From Nereocystis luetkeana (lineage: Eukaryota; Sar; Phaeophyceae; Laminariales; Laminariaceae), in assembly GCA_031213475.1 (NCBI GenBank), contig JARUPZ010000002.1:3286001-3350000 (forward strand): a stretch of DNA of 64,000 bases. Direction: 5' to 3'. The notes under the pieces are model-generated. The model made no database searches. It saw nothing but the letters and a program-made list of their open reading frames with translations, and was not told where the DNA came from. This document shows positions 1 through 12,000 of the stretch, in pieces. The position numbers and the translations under genes are program-made. Position 1 is the stretch's first letter; every line of letters starts with the position of its first letter.

Positions 1-633
1 GGCGTATTTTAGATTTAACGATATTTTCTCGAAGCCACCCGTAAGGAACGAGGGAGCGAGCGACCAACGCGGAGAAAAACGCCGCTTACCGCGTGAAACC
101 GCCACTGACGTACGGGGGGCAGGAGACAAGGTCTGAACCGGCACCGTTGGAGTATACATACGTACACAAGATATATAGGTCACGTCTGTTCGTACATTGT
201 TCCGATGTCGACAGACCCACCTGCTGCTGTACGATAACTCTCATATCATCACCCTAAGCCGCATTCCTTCATGCACGACTGGCACTAAAAAGTGTTGGGG
301 GAGACGTAGTCGCGCCTCCGGTCTCTGGCGCCCGTCACATCACATCGCCGACCGCGAAACCACCCCATCCGGGAATCTAGCGTGCCTCAGCAGGGGCGCA
401 AGTTCGTCCAGACTGCGAGACAAGTGGAAAACGAAAACGCCCCGTTTTCCGCTCTCTGGAAAAACTGCGGCTGAATGAATTCATCGTCCTCCTGGAGCGG
501 GGTAAACACGCGTGATGCCCGTTTAGCGGCAGCTGACTCACACCGCTTCACATGGAAATATTCACGTGGTACCTATTGCTGGTGCTGGCGCTCCCCCCAC
601 AGGCGCCCATGGGGTGGTTACCACCTAGTTTAC

Positions 634-913
634 CCTTCGCCCTCTCTCTGGAAGTGGCCACAACAGACAACGGATTAATTTATTTGAGCCTGTCAATCCG
701 TATACAGGTCCGCCTCACAGGCGGTTCCTAGTAGGCCGCAGCTCACCGTTCGCGCGACTTGACCAGCAACTCACGCGTGCCTGGCGCTTGGTGCAAGCAA
801 TGTCTACCTGGTCGGTGAAAACCCGACATGTTCCGTCCTGGGCATTTTAGCAATGCGAGGGTCTAGGGTCATACGACTACGACCATGCGTGGCATGAGTC
901 CCCCCCCCCCCCA
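634..913 (+). repeat. Poly-C family repeat, copy 1
   Basis: It starts with CTCTCTGGAAGTGGCCACA, carries the block TGGTCGGTGAAAACCCGACA and a CATACGACTACGACCATGC block, and ends in a run of about 12 C. Similar copies lie at 6855-7138 and 16248-16512, with a partial minus-strand copy at 57515-57640. No coding capacity is seen. Confidence 0.75.
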
Positions 914-1281
914 AACAATGCCTTCTATAGCGCTCCTCCCACGTTGCGGAGAACACTACAAAACACCAGGTGGCCAGCTATGAGCATTTTTGTTGTTGTT
1001 TAGTGCTTCCACGGCCAGAGGAACAGCGTAAGATGTTTTGTTTTTACGCACCGTGATGGCCTTGACCAAATACGCGACAAACCACATGGTCTGTCTCCAA
1101 TCAACCGCGGCGCAGCGCATCTACCATCTCTCCCTTTTGGTACCCGCGGCCGCCCTCTCCACTCCCATTTACATGGCGCATATACCGTGGAAGAAAGAGG
1201 TGACACCGCGAATCGCATTGAGCAATGTGGGAGGCGAGCGGCGTCGCCCATTTCTCGCGGCTTTCGTGTGCCGCAAAAGGG

Positions 1282-1488
1282 GCGGGGCTCGAGTCGAAGC
1301 GACATACCAGGTACACAATAGGTTCAGTTGGTCGCAAAAAGGATGGGGCTCGAGTCGAAGCGACATACCAGGTACACAATGGGTTCAGTTGGTCGCAAAA
1401 AGGATGGGGCTCGAGTCGAAGCGACATACCAGGTACACAATAGGTTCAGTTGGTCGCAAAAAGGATGGGGCTCGAGTCGAAGCGACAT
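1282..1488 (+). repeat. 61-bp minisatellite, about 3.4 units
   Basis: The unit GGCTCGAGTCGAAGCGACAT followed by an ACCAGGTACACAATAGGTTC segment repeats with a constant 61-bp step: GGCTC falls at 1286, 1347, 1408 and 1469. Units are nearly identical, so the array is young. Each full unit contains one TACCAGGTAC motif, which is also common elsewhere in the window. Confidence 0.9.
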
Positions 1489-1673
1489 GCAGTTGGTTGG
1501 TTGTGGGGACGGGGGGGTGGAAATCTTCGCGATGGTTGCGAGTGGATACCCGCGCGGCCATGCTAGTTTACAGTTTGTTTGCACATTAATTTCATTTCAT
1601 CTCTGCATGTGCGCCTTCTTATCCTAGTCGGGTGTGCTTTTTGCTACCTGGTAGATGATAACAAGCCCCGTGC

Positions 1674-1771
1674 TTAAACTCTTTTAGAACCGCAGTCCCG
1701 TTTAGGGGACAAACCAGTCAAGTTCCAAGTAGTTTGTCCCCAAAACGGGACTGTAGTCCTGAAAGGGTTAA
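1674..1771. repeat. TTAA-type palindromic MITE-like element, copy 1
   Basis: The arms TTTTAGAACCGCAGTCCCGT and GGGACTGTAGTCCTGAAAGG are inverted copies around a core with GGGGACAAACCAGTC. The element is about 95 bp and ends next to TTAA. It abuts copy 2 at a shared GTTAAC. It is non-coding; a non-autonomous DNA transposon is inferred from shape and copy number. Confidence 0.75.
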
Positions 1772-1862
1772 CCCTTTTAGAACCGCAGTCCCGTTCTGGG
1801 GGCAAACCAGTCAAATTTTAAGTAGTTTTGTCCCCAAACGGGACCGCGGTTCTAAAGGGGTT
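1767..1862. repeat. TTAA-type palindromic MITE-like element, copy 2
   Basis: The left arm begins GTTAACCCTTTTAGAACCGC and the right arm ends GCGGTTCTAAAGGGGTTAA. This is the cleanest pair of arms in the family and has TTAA at both ends, as expected if TTAA is the target site. Confidence 0.8.
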
Positions 1863-1969
1863 AATGTACCAGCCGAATTTTGTTTGCTTGTGAAAACAAA
1901 AAGAAGGTTTTCGAATCTTGCTACGGCCCCAGCACCTTTGTGTGATCATGTACACCTTGACATGAGAGT

Positions 1970-2064
1970 TCACCCTTTTAGGACCGCAGTCCCGTTTTGG
2001 GGGCAGATCACTCAGAATTTGACTGGTTTGTCCCCGAAACGGGACTGCGGTCCTAAAAGGGTTA
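1970..2064. repeat. TTAA-type palindromic MITE-like element, copy 3
   Basis: It has arms ACCCTTTTAGGACCGCAGTC and GACTGCGGTCCTAAAAGGGT around GGGGGCAGATCACTCAG. One end has TTAA and the other has TTCA. Three copies of the family lie within 400 bp here. Confidence 0.75.
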
Positions 2065-2461
2065 ATGTGAGAACAGACAACAGTAACAAACAACAGCAGC
2101 AGCAGCAGACAGCAGTGTCAGATGGTTGCGAAGATACCACACCCCCTGGGATAGTTTTTCCGGGCCGGCTTTCTCCTAGAGCAAGAGACACACACACGCG
2201 CCAACACCAAAGCACGAAAACGACGCCTTTGGAAAGGTCTCGTCGAGGCCTTTCCATAGACCCATCGCTCGGCATTCGTTCGCACTCTCTCCCCGTGTTA
2301 TCGGGAACAAAAAAACCAACCAGCTCGGAAGTTTGTCAGGGATGGGGGGGGGGGGGGGCGTGTTATCACGCGGGGCATACGGAAATCTTCCGGTTTTTTC
2401 CTGCGCCGTAAAAACATGCCACGACACTGAATGAACTATTATTGTAGCTCACGTCGGAGTG

Positions 2462-2800
2462 GACAGATAATCTACAGAGATAGATCATCTATAGACCATC
2501 TACACAGATAGATCATCAATTGATCATCTACACAGATAGATCATCCATAGATCATCTACACAGATAGACCATCTATAGAGTATCTACAGAGATAGATCAT
2601 CTATAGATCATCTACACATAAATCATCTGTAGATCCTAACCTCCTGCCGTTGTGATTTGTTTCGCAGGATCTGCCCCCGCAGTGCATACAGATCCAACTC
2701 AGGAAGCACGCCCCACAGTGGACCATGAAGGTTATACTTACATGGTCCCCACCCGGCAACATGAGCTAGATCATGCAGGCTAAGAAATGTATCCGCCCCC
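2462..2800 (+). repeat. GATCATCTACAG-type repeat with adjoining dispersed element
   Basis: About 180 bp of degenerate tandem GATAGATCATCTACACA units lead into a unique block with TACAGATCCAACTCAGGAAG and a CATGAGCTAGATCATGCAGG segment. The same two-part structure recurs at 4494-4745 and, reversed, at 14052-14345 and 15273-15480. It looks like one dispersed element of about 300 bp with an internal GATC microsatellite. Confidence 0.7.
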
Positions 2801-2886
2801 TGAAATATCCATCGATAGAGGATAGAGTAGCGATCGATAATCCATCTGTCGGTGATACGTCCTAGGTGTGGACTACATAATAGCAG

Positions 2887-2989
2887 TACGGGGGACCATA
2901 TTAAATAGGACCTACGGTACACACAAAAACCTATATATTTCGCTCTTTTTACTAACAATATTTGGTCCTATTTACTATGGTCCCCCGTA
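2887..2989. repeat. GGGGGACCATAG-type palindromic MITE-like element, copy 1
   Basis: It is about 103 bp with inverted ends TACGGGGGACCATATTAAAT and TATTTACTATGGTCCCCCGT. The AT-rich core reads ACACAAAAACCTATATATTT and CAATATTTGGTCC. Five more copies lie at 28959, 34708, 50338, 61246 and 61561, in both orientations. Confidence 0.85.
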
Positions 2990-3101
2990 AATAGTGTTGC
3001 TTGGAGTTCGCGACGTTCTCGATCGAAAATACCGGCAAGGGCGAGGGTAAGGGGATGGTATACGATAATACATAGACGACGGTTCCGCCGTTTTTCCGGT
3101 A

Positions 3102-3143
3102 CGGGAGGGAGGGAGGAAGGGAGGGAGGGAGGGAGGGAGGGGC
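3102..3143 (+). repeat. (GGGA)n purine tract
   Basis: About 40 bases of GGGA and GGAA repeats form a pure purine tract with many G-triplets, capable in principle of forming a G-quadruplex. No gene is next to it. Confidence 0.85.
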
Positions 3144-3234
3144 TGACCGCGACAAAAGACACGGGGACTGATTCACCGCCATCTACAATAAACACCAAAA
3201 TCAACTTTTGGGTAGTAGTACTATTAACACCGCC

Positions 3235-3590
3235 ATGGTGTGCCTTCATTCTACCCTGTTACAGGTGGCATGCTCTCCTTCAACCACAACACAGGCAGCA
3301 GAAGCCCCCCGTTGCTTTCAACCACCATAGTCTCGCGTTCAACCACAGGCAGCAAACAGACGCCGCCTTCTAATAGTCGCCTCCAACCACACCACAGGCA
3401 GCAAGCACCTACGACGCCAGCCAAAAAACTATACCGGGTACAGTAGCCGCTTTCAACCGCACGGCAGCTTGGCACTACGCTGCCTTCAACCATGGGCCGC
3501 CTTCAATCGACAGGCGGCTAACGCTCACCGCCTTCAACCATGGGGCAGCAAGCATTGATGTCACCTTCAACCATAGTCGCCTTACACACT
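3235..3590 (+). repeat. Degenerate tandem repeat of CCTTCAACCACAGGCAGCA
   Basis: CTTTCAACCAC, ACAGGCAGCA and GCCGCCTTCAACCAT recur every 30-45 bases with many changes. A single related piece (GCCTTCAACCACAACAGCC) lies near 3950. The array is old and diverged. Confidence 0.6.
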
Positions 3591-4234
3591 GCTGTATTTG
3601 AACCCCCTTTCGGGCACCGACCTAGCGACCAAAACAATGGTTGCCGACTCTTTTTGTGGTATCAGTCAGCTAGGAGCGGCGTGAGCTCCTTGATATACGG
3701 GTAGAATCATGTTGCACCCGTACTGTACGACTCCCTGCACCAACCATCGTAACTCGGAAACCAACCATTGTATGATATTATCCCCCAATCACGCAGTGGG
3801 CGTCGTTGTAACCGCCAGTTTTTTTACCGTCAATGTTTCCCCCTCTCTCGTCCTACTTCGAGTACGAAGTATTAATAGTAGCCGCAAGCGAGTTGAAGCA
3901 TACCAGGTACCAGGGTTGGCAGCAAGCACCATGGTCTTCGGCCAGAGTCGCCTTCAACCACAACAGCCAAGCGAGCGCTGATGCTGCCTCCAAATTCTCC
4001 AGCCACCGCACCAGGAAATACCAACACACAGACAAGAAAAAAAAATACTGAGGACGAGCAAGACGACACCAACAGCACAACAACCGCAGCATCATGTCAC
4101 ATACCCAAGCATCAGTACCCGGGGATAAAATACCATGCGATACAACAAAGCAATACCTGATACCAGTACACTAGAATGCTTCGATATAGTACGAAGTACC
4201 ATGGCATGTCATATCATAGACTATCGTCTCAGCA

Positions 4235-6205
4235 TCAGTTCATCTTCTCCATGAGCATCATGGCCTCCTTGTGCACTTGGAACTCCTCCATCTCCACGCT
4301 GTTGTAGAAGCGCGACACAACGCTCACCTTGAATTTTTGACACGCCGACGAAAACGGGGGCAACCAAACACGAACAGAAAACACGCACACACGGGTCGGG
4401 GAGAAAAAAGAAGCAAGGCAACTATTGATACGGCTGTACAACAACAACTAGAACAACAAGAACGCAGAATAAACATAAAAAACAACCCACTGGATAGATC
4501 ATCTAAAGATAGATCATCTACAGACAGATCATCTACAGATAGATCATCTACAGATATTATCATCTACAGGCAGCTCATCTACATATATATCCTTTACAGA
4601 TGGATCATCTAGATCATAACCTGCCGATACGACATCCGTACAATACAGATCCAACGCAGGAAACATGCCCTAGATCATGCAGACTACCGCGTCTCGAGCT
4701 CTACCCCACGAGCTAGATCTTACAGACTGGGAATGGACAGGGATACCATACCAGGCGCCAAAACAAAAGCCTTGACCCCCCCCCCCAAAAAAAACAGCTT
4801 TGAGAAAAATTGCATTCCCACGGCCCGGGTTTATCTCGAAATATACTGAAAAAACAAACGATATATCGGTTATCGTTGCTCTGTTGAGGAGTGTCCCATC
4901 AGCCATGAATATTTGCCTTGTGAGGCAAAAAGTGCTGCAGTAGTGGTCCCTGTATAGTGCCGGTTGCCCGCTATAGTGCCTGCGGAATCGCTCGATACAG
5001 ATGGGAATAACTGTTGATAGTGTGACAGGTGTGCTGGGTAATGCCGGTTGTCGCTATAATAGCTGGCTGGCGCATACCTGGTATATACCAGCACTATATG
5101 GTACATACAGTAGCACGCATCGTTTCAGGCGCAAGTCGAGCGAAAACTTTCTACCAGGTAGGTCTTGAAAGCCAGAATTATTCATTGCTGTCGCGTACGT
5201 ACTACACAGGGACAAATTACCACGGGTGCCAACCAAAAAAAAAAGCAAAAAAACCTCCTTACCATAGTGTTGAACATTCCCGCGCCTTGAGCCATGTCCC
5301 GGAGGGGGAGCGGGGCGTGCATGGCTAGCGCCCAGAGCAGCTGGAAGGCTTCTTTGAGGAGTCTGGCTCGACCCGACGCCATCGGGTTAACCTCGTGAAC
5401 CAGATATGGTATTGCAGAGTCGAGGCGACAAGAGACGAGCGGGAGAACACGACCGTGCGCCAAAAAAGAGAAGAAATATAAGGAGAAGAAAGGGGAGCGG
5501 GTTCGGCCTTGGGGGGCGAAAACACTGTAGCACCGGGTATCGCACGACTACACATGCATACAGACGGAAGACATGACCTTGAGTGGGGTCCGGCCTGAAA
5601 AACGAGACGAGGCAAGGCAAGGCAAGGCCAGACAAGACAAGACAAGACAAGACAAGACAAGACAAGACAAGACAAGACAAGACAAGACAAGCCGAGACAA
5701 GACAAGACAAGACAAGACAAGACAGGGAAAGACAAGACGAGACAGGAAAAGACAAGACAAGACAAGACAAGACGGGACGAGACAAGACAAGACGAGACAG
5801 AACAAGTCATGACACAAAAACAAGACACGACAAGACAAACCGCCTTTGCTCGTAATTCATAGTGCACCCCCGCCCCCCTCGTAGACCTTTTTTACATATA
5901 ACCACGACCCACCCTCCAGCCCTCACCCACGGCACCTGCGAATATCTTCGCCTCTCCCAGTCTTCAAGCTCGAACCGGACGAAGTTCACCAGGGCGGGGA
6001 TGATACTCAAACCTCCCCTCTCGTCTCCCGCCTCCGCTCGCCCTCCGGCCACCCCCCGCCCCCCACTCCCCCCTTCCCCCCCACCTACGCCTCCACATCC
6101 ACCACGACCTTCGCCATTTTCGAACAAGGGCCGGGTGGCGTCCTTCCCGTACCTTTGACACGCGTAGAACACGAAGCGGATGACCGACAGCCGAAGCCCA
6201 ACGTT
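4235..6205 (-). CDS. Probable C-terminal exons of the ATRIP-like gene
   Basis: Three minus-strand exons join in phase 0. 6205-5936 encodes 90 residues starting NVGLRLSVIRFVFYACQR, with a Gly-rich insert and then LSIIPALVNFVRFELEDWER; it starts after an AAG acceptor and ends at GTGCCG, or at GTGAGG 9 bases later. 5391-5263 encodes 43 residues including LLKEAFQLLWALAMHAPLPL, with donor GTAAGG. 4327-4235 encodes 30 residues ending MMLMEKMN and a stop. The helical, leucine-rich pattern suits HEAT-like repeats, known from the C-terminal half of ATRIP/Ddc2 proteins. Assignment to the gene further right rests on strand and phase, with Copia-1 in the intervening intron. It could instead be a separate small HEAT-repeat gene. 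Confidence 0.5.
4494..4745 (+). repeat. GATCATCTACAG-type repeat element
   Basis: A tandem run of AGATCATCTACAGATAGATC leads into TACAGATCCAACGCAGGAAA and CCCTAGATCATGCAGACTAC, the same order as the element at 2462-2800. It lies in the last intron of the gene at 4235-6205. Confidence 0.7.
4925..5110 (-). repeat. Related copy of the CCGGCACTATAG satellite
   Basis: TGGTCCCTGTATAGTGCCGG and TGCCCGCTATAGTGCC are the reverse complement of the satellite unit at 62095-62252. Only one to two diverged units are visible here. Confidence 0.5.
5610..5830 (+). repeat. (GACAA)n pentanucleotide microsatellite
   Basis: More than 30 GACAA units, perfect at 5634-5690 and then increasingly interrupted by GACGA, GACGG and GGAAA. 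The strand is almost pyrimidine-free apart from the C. A second stretch of the same unit lies at 57389-57490. It falls between two exons of the minus-strand gene. Confidence 0.95.
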
Positions 6206-6429
6206 CTTCGAAGGCGTGCCGGCAAAGCAGGGGGGGGGGGGGGAGGAGGGGGGGTGAGGGGTACGAGTTTCAACACAACATAAAACAGCAGCGGCTAATA
6301 ATTGGAAGAGTTGATTCGATGGCATGGGGGGGAAAAAACAGCGTAGCACATCAAGACGAAGTGCGGGTGTGCATGGTAACACGAAAATGCGTTTTTAGGG
6401 AGAGGGAGGCGCAGGGGAGGGGGGGGGGG

Positions 6430-7138
6430 GGGAGAGGGGGCGCACTCATGTGTCGCTTGCCTTAAGTCGTTTGACCACTGAGCACGCATCCCCTTCGAGA
6501 CGGAACACCGTTCCTGCTCCTAATCCAGACGACTCCCAACACTTGGGCGGGGCGCATTAAAGCTCTGCAGTTGCGATGCGTGGCACCATGGCGGGCGTTC
6601 TTAATGTGCTCCCTCACCAAAAACAGAAATCGATAATCCTGCAACATCCCCCAATGCGCACAAACTGCCAGCGGTCTCCTGCCGCACTAGCCAAGCCACC
6701 ACCCCTGACCGGAATTAACAAGAAGAGTGTCAACATACCGCCCCATCGCCCCCCTGACACCCCCCCACCCCACTCGAAAGGGATGCGTTGTCAATGAACA
6801 AAATATTAAGGCAAGAAACAAATGGGTACGCGCCCCCCCCCCCCCCCCCCCCCCTCCGTCTCTGGCAGTGGCCACACCGGAAAATAAATTTAACTCATTG
6901 AATCTGTCGTACATACGCAAGTCCGCGTCACAAGCGGTTCTTAGTACGATGCGGCTCACCCTTCACGCGACTCTCCGAACACTTCGCGTTTCGCTTCGCG
7001 CTTGGTGCAAGCAACTCAACGTCAGCCTGGTCGGTGAAAACCCGATGTGCTCCGTCCCGGCATTGCAGGGACGCGATGGTCTGTGGCCATACGACTACGG
7101 TCATGCACGATATCGAGTACCCCCCCCCCCCCCCCCCC
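6430..7138 (+). repeat. Composite poly-C family repeat
   Basis: Block B (CACTCATGTGTCGCTTGCC and later GCATCCCCTTCGAGACGG) follows a G run at 6420-6440. Block B reversed recurs at about 6775-6835, runs into about 20 C, and joins block A (CCGTCTCTGGCAGTGGCCAC to CGGTCATGCACGATATCGAG), which ends in another C run near 7120-7138. The order block B', poly-C, block A, poly-C is repeated, reversed, at 57785-57515. Confidence 0.65.
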
Positions 7139-7518
7139 CGCGCCCCGTCCCCCTCTCACCGCGCCAAAGAGAGAGTGTTCTCCGACCGTCACCGCGTCGA
7201 AGCACAGCTGTCGCAGCAGCGAGCCCCCGGTGCCGCCCGCCCTCGCGCTACCGTCGTCATCGGCAGAGGCATCTTCTTTTCATGTTCACGTGTTCACGTG
7301 GAACACACGAGGCAGGGAGGGAGGGAGGGGGGGGGGGGGGATGGGTGGGTGGGTGGCGAAGTGGAGAAGGCGATGGGAACGATAGCCATTGGAAAGCCGG
7401 ATGAGCGAGGGGAAGTTCTGCACCCCTCAAAAAGGTCATCGATTCACACTAACCTAATCTAGATCTCGCACAACCTCGGGACGGGGGGTCGCGACCTTTC
7501 AGGGCAGACATATGATCT

Positions 7519-7816
7519 TGTTGACTGTGCTAAAAGATACGACGGAGATGATCCATTTTGTAGTAGGGAGTTCCATATATCGATGAGGCGTTGTGTGTGA
7601 GGGGAACATCTACGTGGAATTAGTGGCTATATTGCGGGAGAAAGGGACGTTTCATGTCTGGCAGCTTGCTGGATAATGTCCTTCGATGTTTCGTCATGGG
7701 CTGTCACTCGACAGCTCGATAATAATACAAGAGAGAGTTTCTGTGTTACTGCCGTCTTGAGTCATCAACGACGTGTTCCTGTGCCAACTACGTATACCTT
7801 TAGAGATCAATCAACA
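7519..7816 (+). repeat. 5' LTR of Copia-1
   Basis: It begins TGTTGACTGTGC and ends AATCAACA (TG...CA), 298 bp, preceded by the target duplicate GATCT. It matches the 3' copy at every base I compared. Confidence 0.95.
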
Positions 7817-8946
7817 CACTAGTGTGAGCCGGTGATCTTCTACTGGTACGAACGTAGTCGAGGCCAGCCTAGAGAGGCTGGAACCAGCTCCCAGCGATGC
7901 CCGATTCAGATGGGCAAAGCGTGGACGCGAACGTCGAAGCAGAGGAGAAGATGCGAGACATGAGAGAGGAGATAGAGGTCCTGCAGAGGACAGTGGAGGA
8001 GCAGAGGCTGCGCGCCCGGAGGGACGCGCTTCTCGCAGAGGCGGGAAGGGGGGCCGGTGGGGGGAGGAGAGAAGATGCAGCATCGACGACTACTGCTGCG
8101 ACTACTGCGGCGACTGCTGCTGTGCCAACACCCGGGCAAGGAGCCCACTCAGGCACGTCGCACTTTTCCCTTTCGTCCCGCCCTACTCATAGTTTAAGTC
8201 AGTCGAGACCCCCCAAGTTTGATAATATAGAGGCCCACTTTGGTATGTGGCGCAGCAAGTTCCAGGCTTACATGTCATCACTTGGTTGCCTGCACGTACT
8301 CAAGTTGACAGCCAACCCAGTGATGGTAGGAGACATGAACGTGTCTCAGGAGGAGTTGGAGCAGAGGCACACGCCACAAGAGATTAGAGATGCGCGGTTT
8401 GTGTATGGTTTGATGATGGAGTCGATGACAGGATACGCTATCGCCGAATTTCGTATGCAGCAGGCAATGTCACCGAGTGGTGCGTGGCAGGAACTAGAGA
8501 AGTACTACATGCCTAAAACTATCGCCGCAACCCATAGACTCAAGAGGGACTTTGAGACCATCCGGATGGTAGAGGGAGAGGAACCCCTGTTGTTTCTCGG
8601 CAGGGTAGACCAGGCAGCTGATCAGTTGGCCATGCTAGGTTGTGGGAAGAGCGTAGAAGAAGTCAACAGACACATCGTCAACAACCTTTCCTCGCTGTAC
8701 AACATACAGAGCAAATCCATCCTCTCTCGCCCGTCCATCCCTCGTTCCGAGATCGATGAGATCATCCGTGATGCGTACGCGAATGACAGGGTTGAGAAGG
8801 AGATGATATCCAAGGCATTGGGGGTTAAGGGGGTAGGAGATCCGCATGCCTTGTACGCCGGCGCTGCGCAATCTGCCGGTGGTGGAGGTGCGGGTTCAGG
8901 CGGAGGAGGGAGGAACAACAGGAGAGGCGGGAGGTTCAAGGGTGGT

Positions 8947-8981
<35 letters not shown>

Positions 8982-8996
8982 ACCTCAGCAGCAGCT

Positions 8997-9031
<35 letters not shown>

Positions 9032-12000
9032 CTCAGCAGCAGCAGCAGCAGCAGCAGCAACCTCAGCAGCAGCAGCAGCAGCAAGATCGTCGCCCGAAGC
9101 AAAACGGTGGCGGTAGGGGTGGAGCTGCACCGCAGGGCATAACTGGCCCCCAGTGGCGTTGGGATGCCGCGGCCTGCAGGTACCGTTGGGATGACTCTGG
9201 TTCAAATCCGTTCGGTACCGGTGGGCAGGTCCCGCCGATGGGCTGGGTACCTACTGCGCCACCGCCTGGGGCCATGCCTCCGATGCCCCCGCCGCCAGTC
9301 AACGCTCCGACGGGCTGGGGTCCCCCACCGGGTGGTGCGCCGAGGAGGGGCAAGGGACTTTGCTTTCGCTGTAACCGACCGGGTCACTATATCGCAGAGT
9401 GCCCGGTTGTCCCCGCGCATATGAATGTCGCGATCCCGTCTGCTGCCCCTCAACACCCCTCGATGTACTACGGTGGTGGCTGGCTGCAGGAGACACCGAC
9501 ACCCTACGGCAGTGGTGGGTATACCTCAGCCGGAGCTTCCCCGCCTCAACCATCCTCGAGCCCTTCTCCTGACCAGGCGAACAACGGCAGCTTCGCGCCT
9601 TCGTTCGACCCGCATCTCCTCACCGCGCAGTTTGCGCAGCAAGGCAAGGCTGGTAGTCATGATTTTGTTCGGGGGGATAAGAGGGAAGAGTGGGTAGCGG
9701 ATTCTGGTGCTACTTTTCATGTGACGGGTAACCCCTTGGGTATGGTAGAGTGTTTCCCCCCTTCCCCGGACAGGAGCAGTTTGGTCGTCGGTGACATGAG
9801 GTCACTGAAGGTTGAATGTTTTGGTAGTATACCGATGGTGATGCACAGTCAGCAGGGTGACGTAGAGGTCAAGCTGTTGGACGTAGCGTATGTACCCGGT
9901 ATTCGCTTCAACCTGTTCTCGCTCCACGCGGTCATGCCGAAATGCCCTGTCACGCTCAATGCCAATGGAGCTCACCTGTTGGGTGGAGGTTTGTCTTTCA
10001 TGCGTAGAGATGCAGGATCATACATTCAGGCTACACGGACTGTCGAGACCCCCATCGCTGCCGCAGTGTTGGCCCCTGGTAAGATGAGGAGGATCGATAT
10101 TAACGATCTTCATGTTTCCCTTGCCCACTCCCATGCCGATACGCTTCGTGAGACGGCCCGCCAAATGGGCATTAAGGTTTTTGGAGAGTTGGTTTCGTGT
10201 GCCGGATGCTCAGAGGCGAAGGGGAGGAGGATGGCGGTGCCGTGGACGACCGAGTGCCGCTCCACCAGGCCTCTGGAGCGTCTTTTCGTGGACCTGTCGG
10301 GCAAGCAGCCTACGTCTGCAGGCGGTGCCGAGTACTTGATGATGATCGTCGACGACTACTCGCGGCTGGGATGGCCGTATTTCTTGCGCCGGAAGTCCGA
10401 CGTCCCGGAGGTCTTCGCTGCTTTCCTCGCCGACATCAACGCCAAAGGTCGCCCGTCCATCGTGGAGTGCCTTCGCTCCGACAACGGCACCGAGTTCCTT
10501 AAGGCGCAGTTCGTGGCGATGCTCAACCACTACGGCATTCGGCGCGAGCACACGCCTGTCGGCTCTCCTAAGCATGATGGCGTGGTCGAGCGCCGGATAG
10601 CTATGACGCTGGAGCTTGCGATGGCGTCACGCCTGGAGGCCCCCCGCCTGTTCGGGGACACGAAGATGCCATCGACGCAACCCCTCTGGGCCGAGGCCTG
10701 CAAGTACGCGAGCGACGTCATCAACATGACGGCGAGGGTGAGAGACAAGCCGGACATGCACTCTCCGTACCGGCGTTTCTACGGGAGGTCACCGTTTGCG
10801 CGGCTGCTCCCGTTCTTGAAGCCGGGCTACCACCACGTGAGGAGAGCCCTGAAGACGGGACCCAAGGCGGAGCCCTGCTTTTACCTCAACAGCGGAAATC
10901 ATCACTCGGCTGACTGCTGCAAGATCCTGCTGCTGTCTGGCCAGAAGTCGTACTCCCGCGACGTTACTTGGGAGCACCCGAGGAAAACGTTCGTGGGATT
11001 ACTGCCTTCGGAGGAGGAGTGCTCTCCGCCGCCGCCGCCGTCGCCGTCCCCGGGCACGCCGGAGCCTCTGGGAGGCCCCGGCGTAGGATCCGACCAACCG
11101 TCGCCTTCCCCACTGCTGCCGCCGCAACCGCCGTCATCACCGCCGCCGCCGCAACCGCCGCTACCGCCGTCGCCGTCACCATCGCCGTCGCTGCCGCCGT
11201 CTTCGTCACCGCCGCCGCCACCGCCATCGTCACCGCCGCCGCCGTCGCCGCCGTCGCCGCCGCCGCCGTCATCGCCGCCGTTGCCGCCGCAGCAGTCGCC
11301 GCAGCCACAGCTTTCTCAGCGTGCTGCCCGGGAGTTGGGTAGTTACAACCCAGGCCCGGAGGATGGCGATGTACAGAGAGGCCGGACTAGGGGGGAGACT
11401 GTGAGGCACCAGGAGCTGGGTGGCCTCACCCCGAGTCCGGAGGAAGGTGACGTGCAGAGGGGCAGGACCAGGGGGGAAACTGCGCGTCACCGGGAGGCTG
11501 TGGGACATGGGCTGCTGTCGCTGATGGCAGCGAGGGAGGGTATAGGTCATATACTTTTCCACCAAGCCCCGCCGTACGAGAATCCCCCCCTTCCCGCACG
11601 ACCGGTGAGCGAGCTTTCAACGCCGAACTCGTATGCTGAAGCGTGTACGGACGAGTATTCGGCCATCTGGAGGCAGGCGATGGAGAAGGAGTATCGTGGA
11701 CTGGCGGACGCGGGGACGTTTGGAGCGACGTAGCAGCCAAGCGGGCTGAACGTCATCTCGGCGAAGTGGGTCTTCGCCTGGAAGTCCAACGAGCATGGTG
11801 AAGTGGTCCGGGCGAAGGCGAGGCTGGTGGCGCGAGGTTTTAAGCAGCGTGAGGGTATTGATTTCTTTGAGACTTTTGCCCCCACCCCCGCGGCGTCTTG
11901 TTTTCGTTTGTTGGGTGCTATTGCGTGCGAGTTGGGTTTGGATTTGTGTCATTTTGATGCTGAGCAAGCGTTCGTTCAGTCGAGTTTGGAAGAGGATGTC

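Larger units (their letters stand above)
1..4234. other. Repeat-filled flank downstream of the ATRIP-like gene
   Basis: I find no gene I can support here. The stretch holds a poly-C family copy, a 61-bp minisatellite, three palindromic MITE-like copies, a GATC-rich repeat, another MITE-like copy, a GGGA tract and a degenerate repeat based on CAACCACAGGCAGCA; each is listed separately. Between them (about 1-630, 915-1280 and 3600-4230) I see only unmatched sequence. A few protein-like codons near 380-510 fall in two frames and are not called. Confidence 0.6.

Noticed and set aside
380-510. Possible plus-strand exon (RKFVQTARQVENENAPFSAL and KLRLNEFIVLLER)
   Set aside because: The protein-like residues fall in two different frames with no clear splice solution; too little to support a gene.
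5325-5867. Long minus-strand open frame made of Ser/Cys/Leu/Val repeats
   Set aside because: It is the translation of the GACAA microsatellite and has no independent support; part of its C-terminal end overlaps a real exon in another frame.
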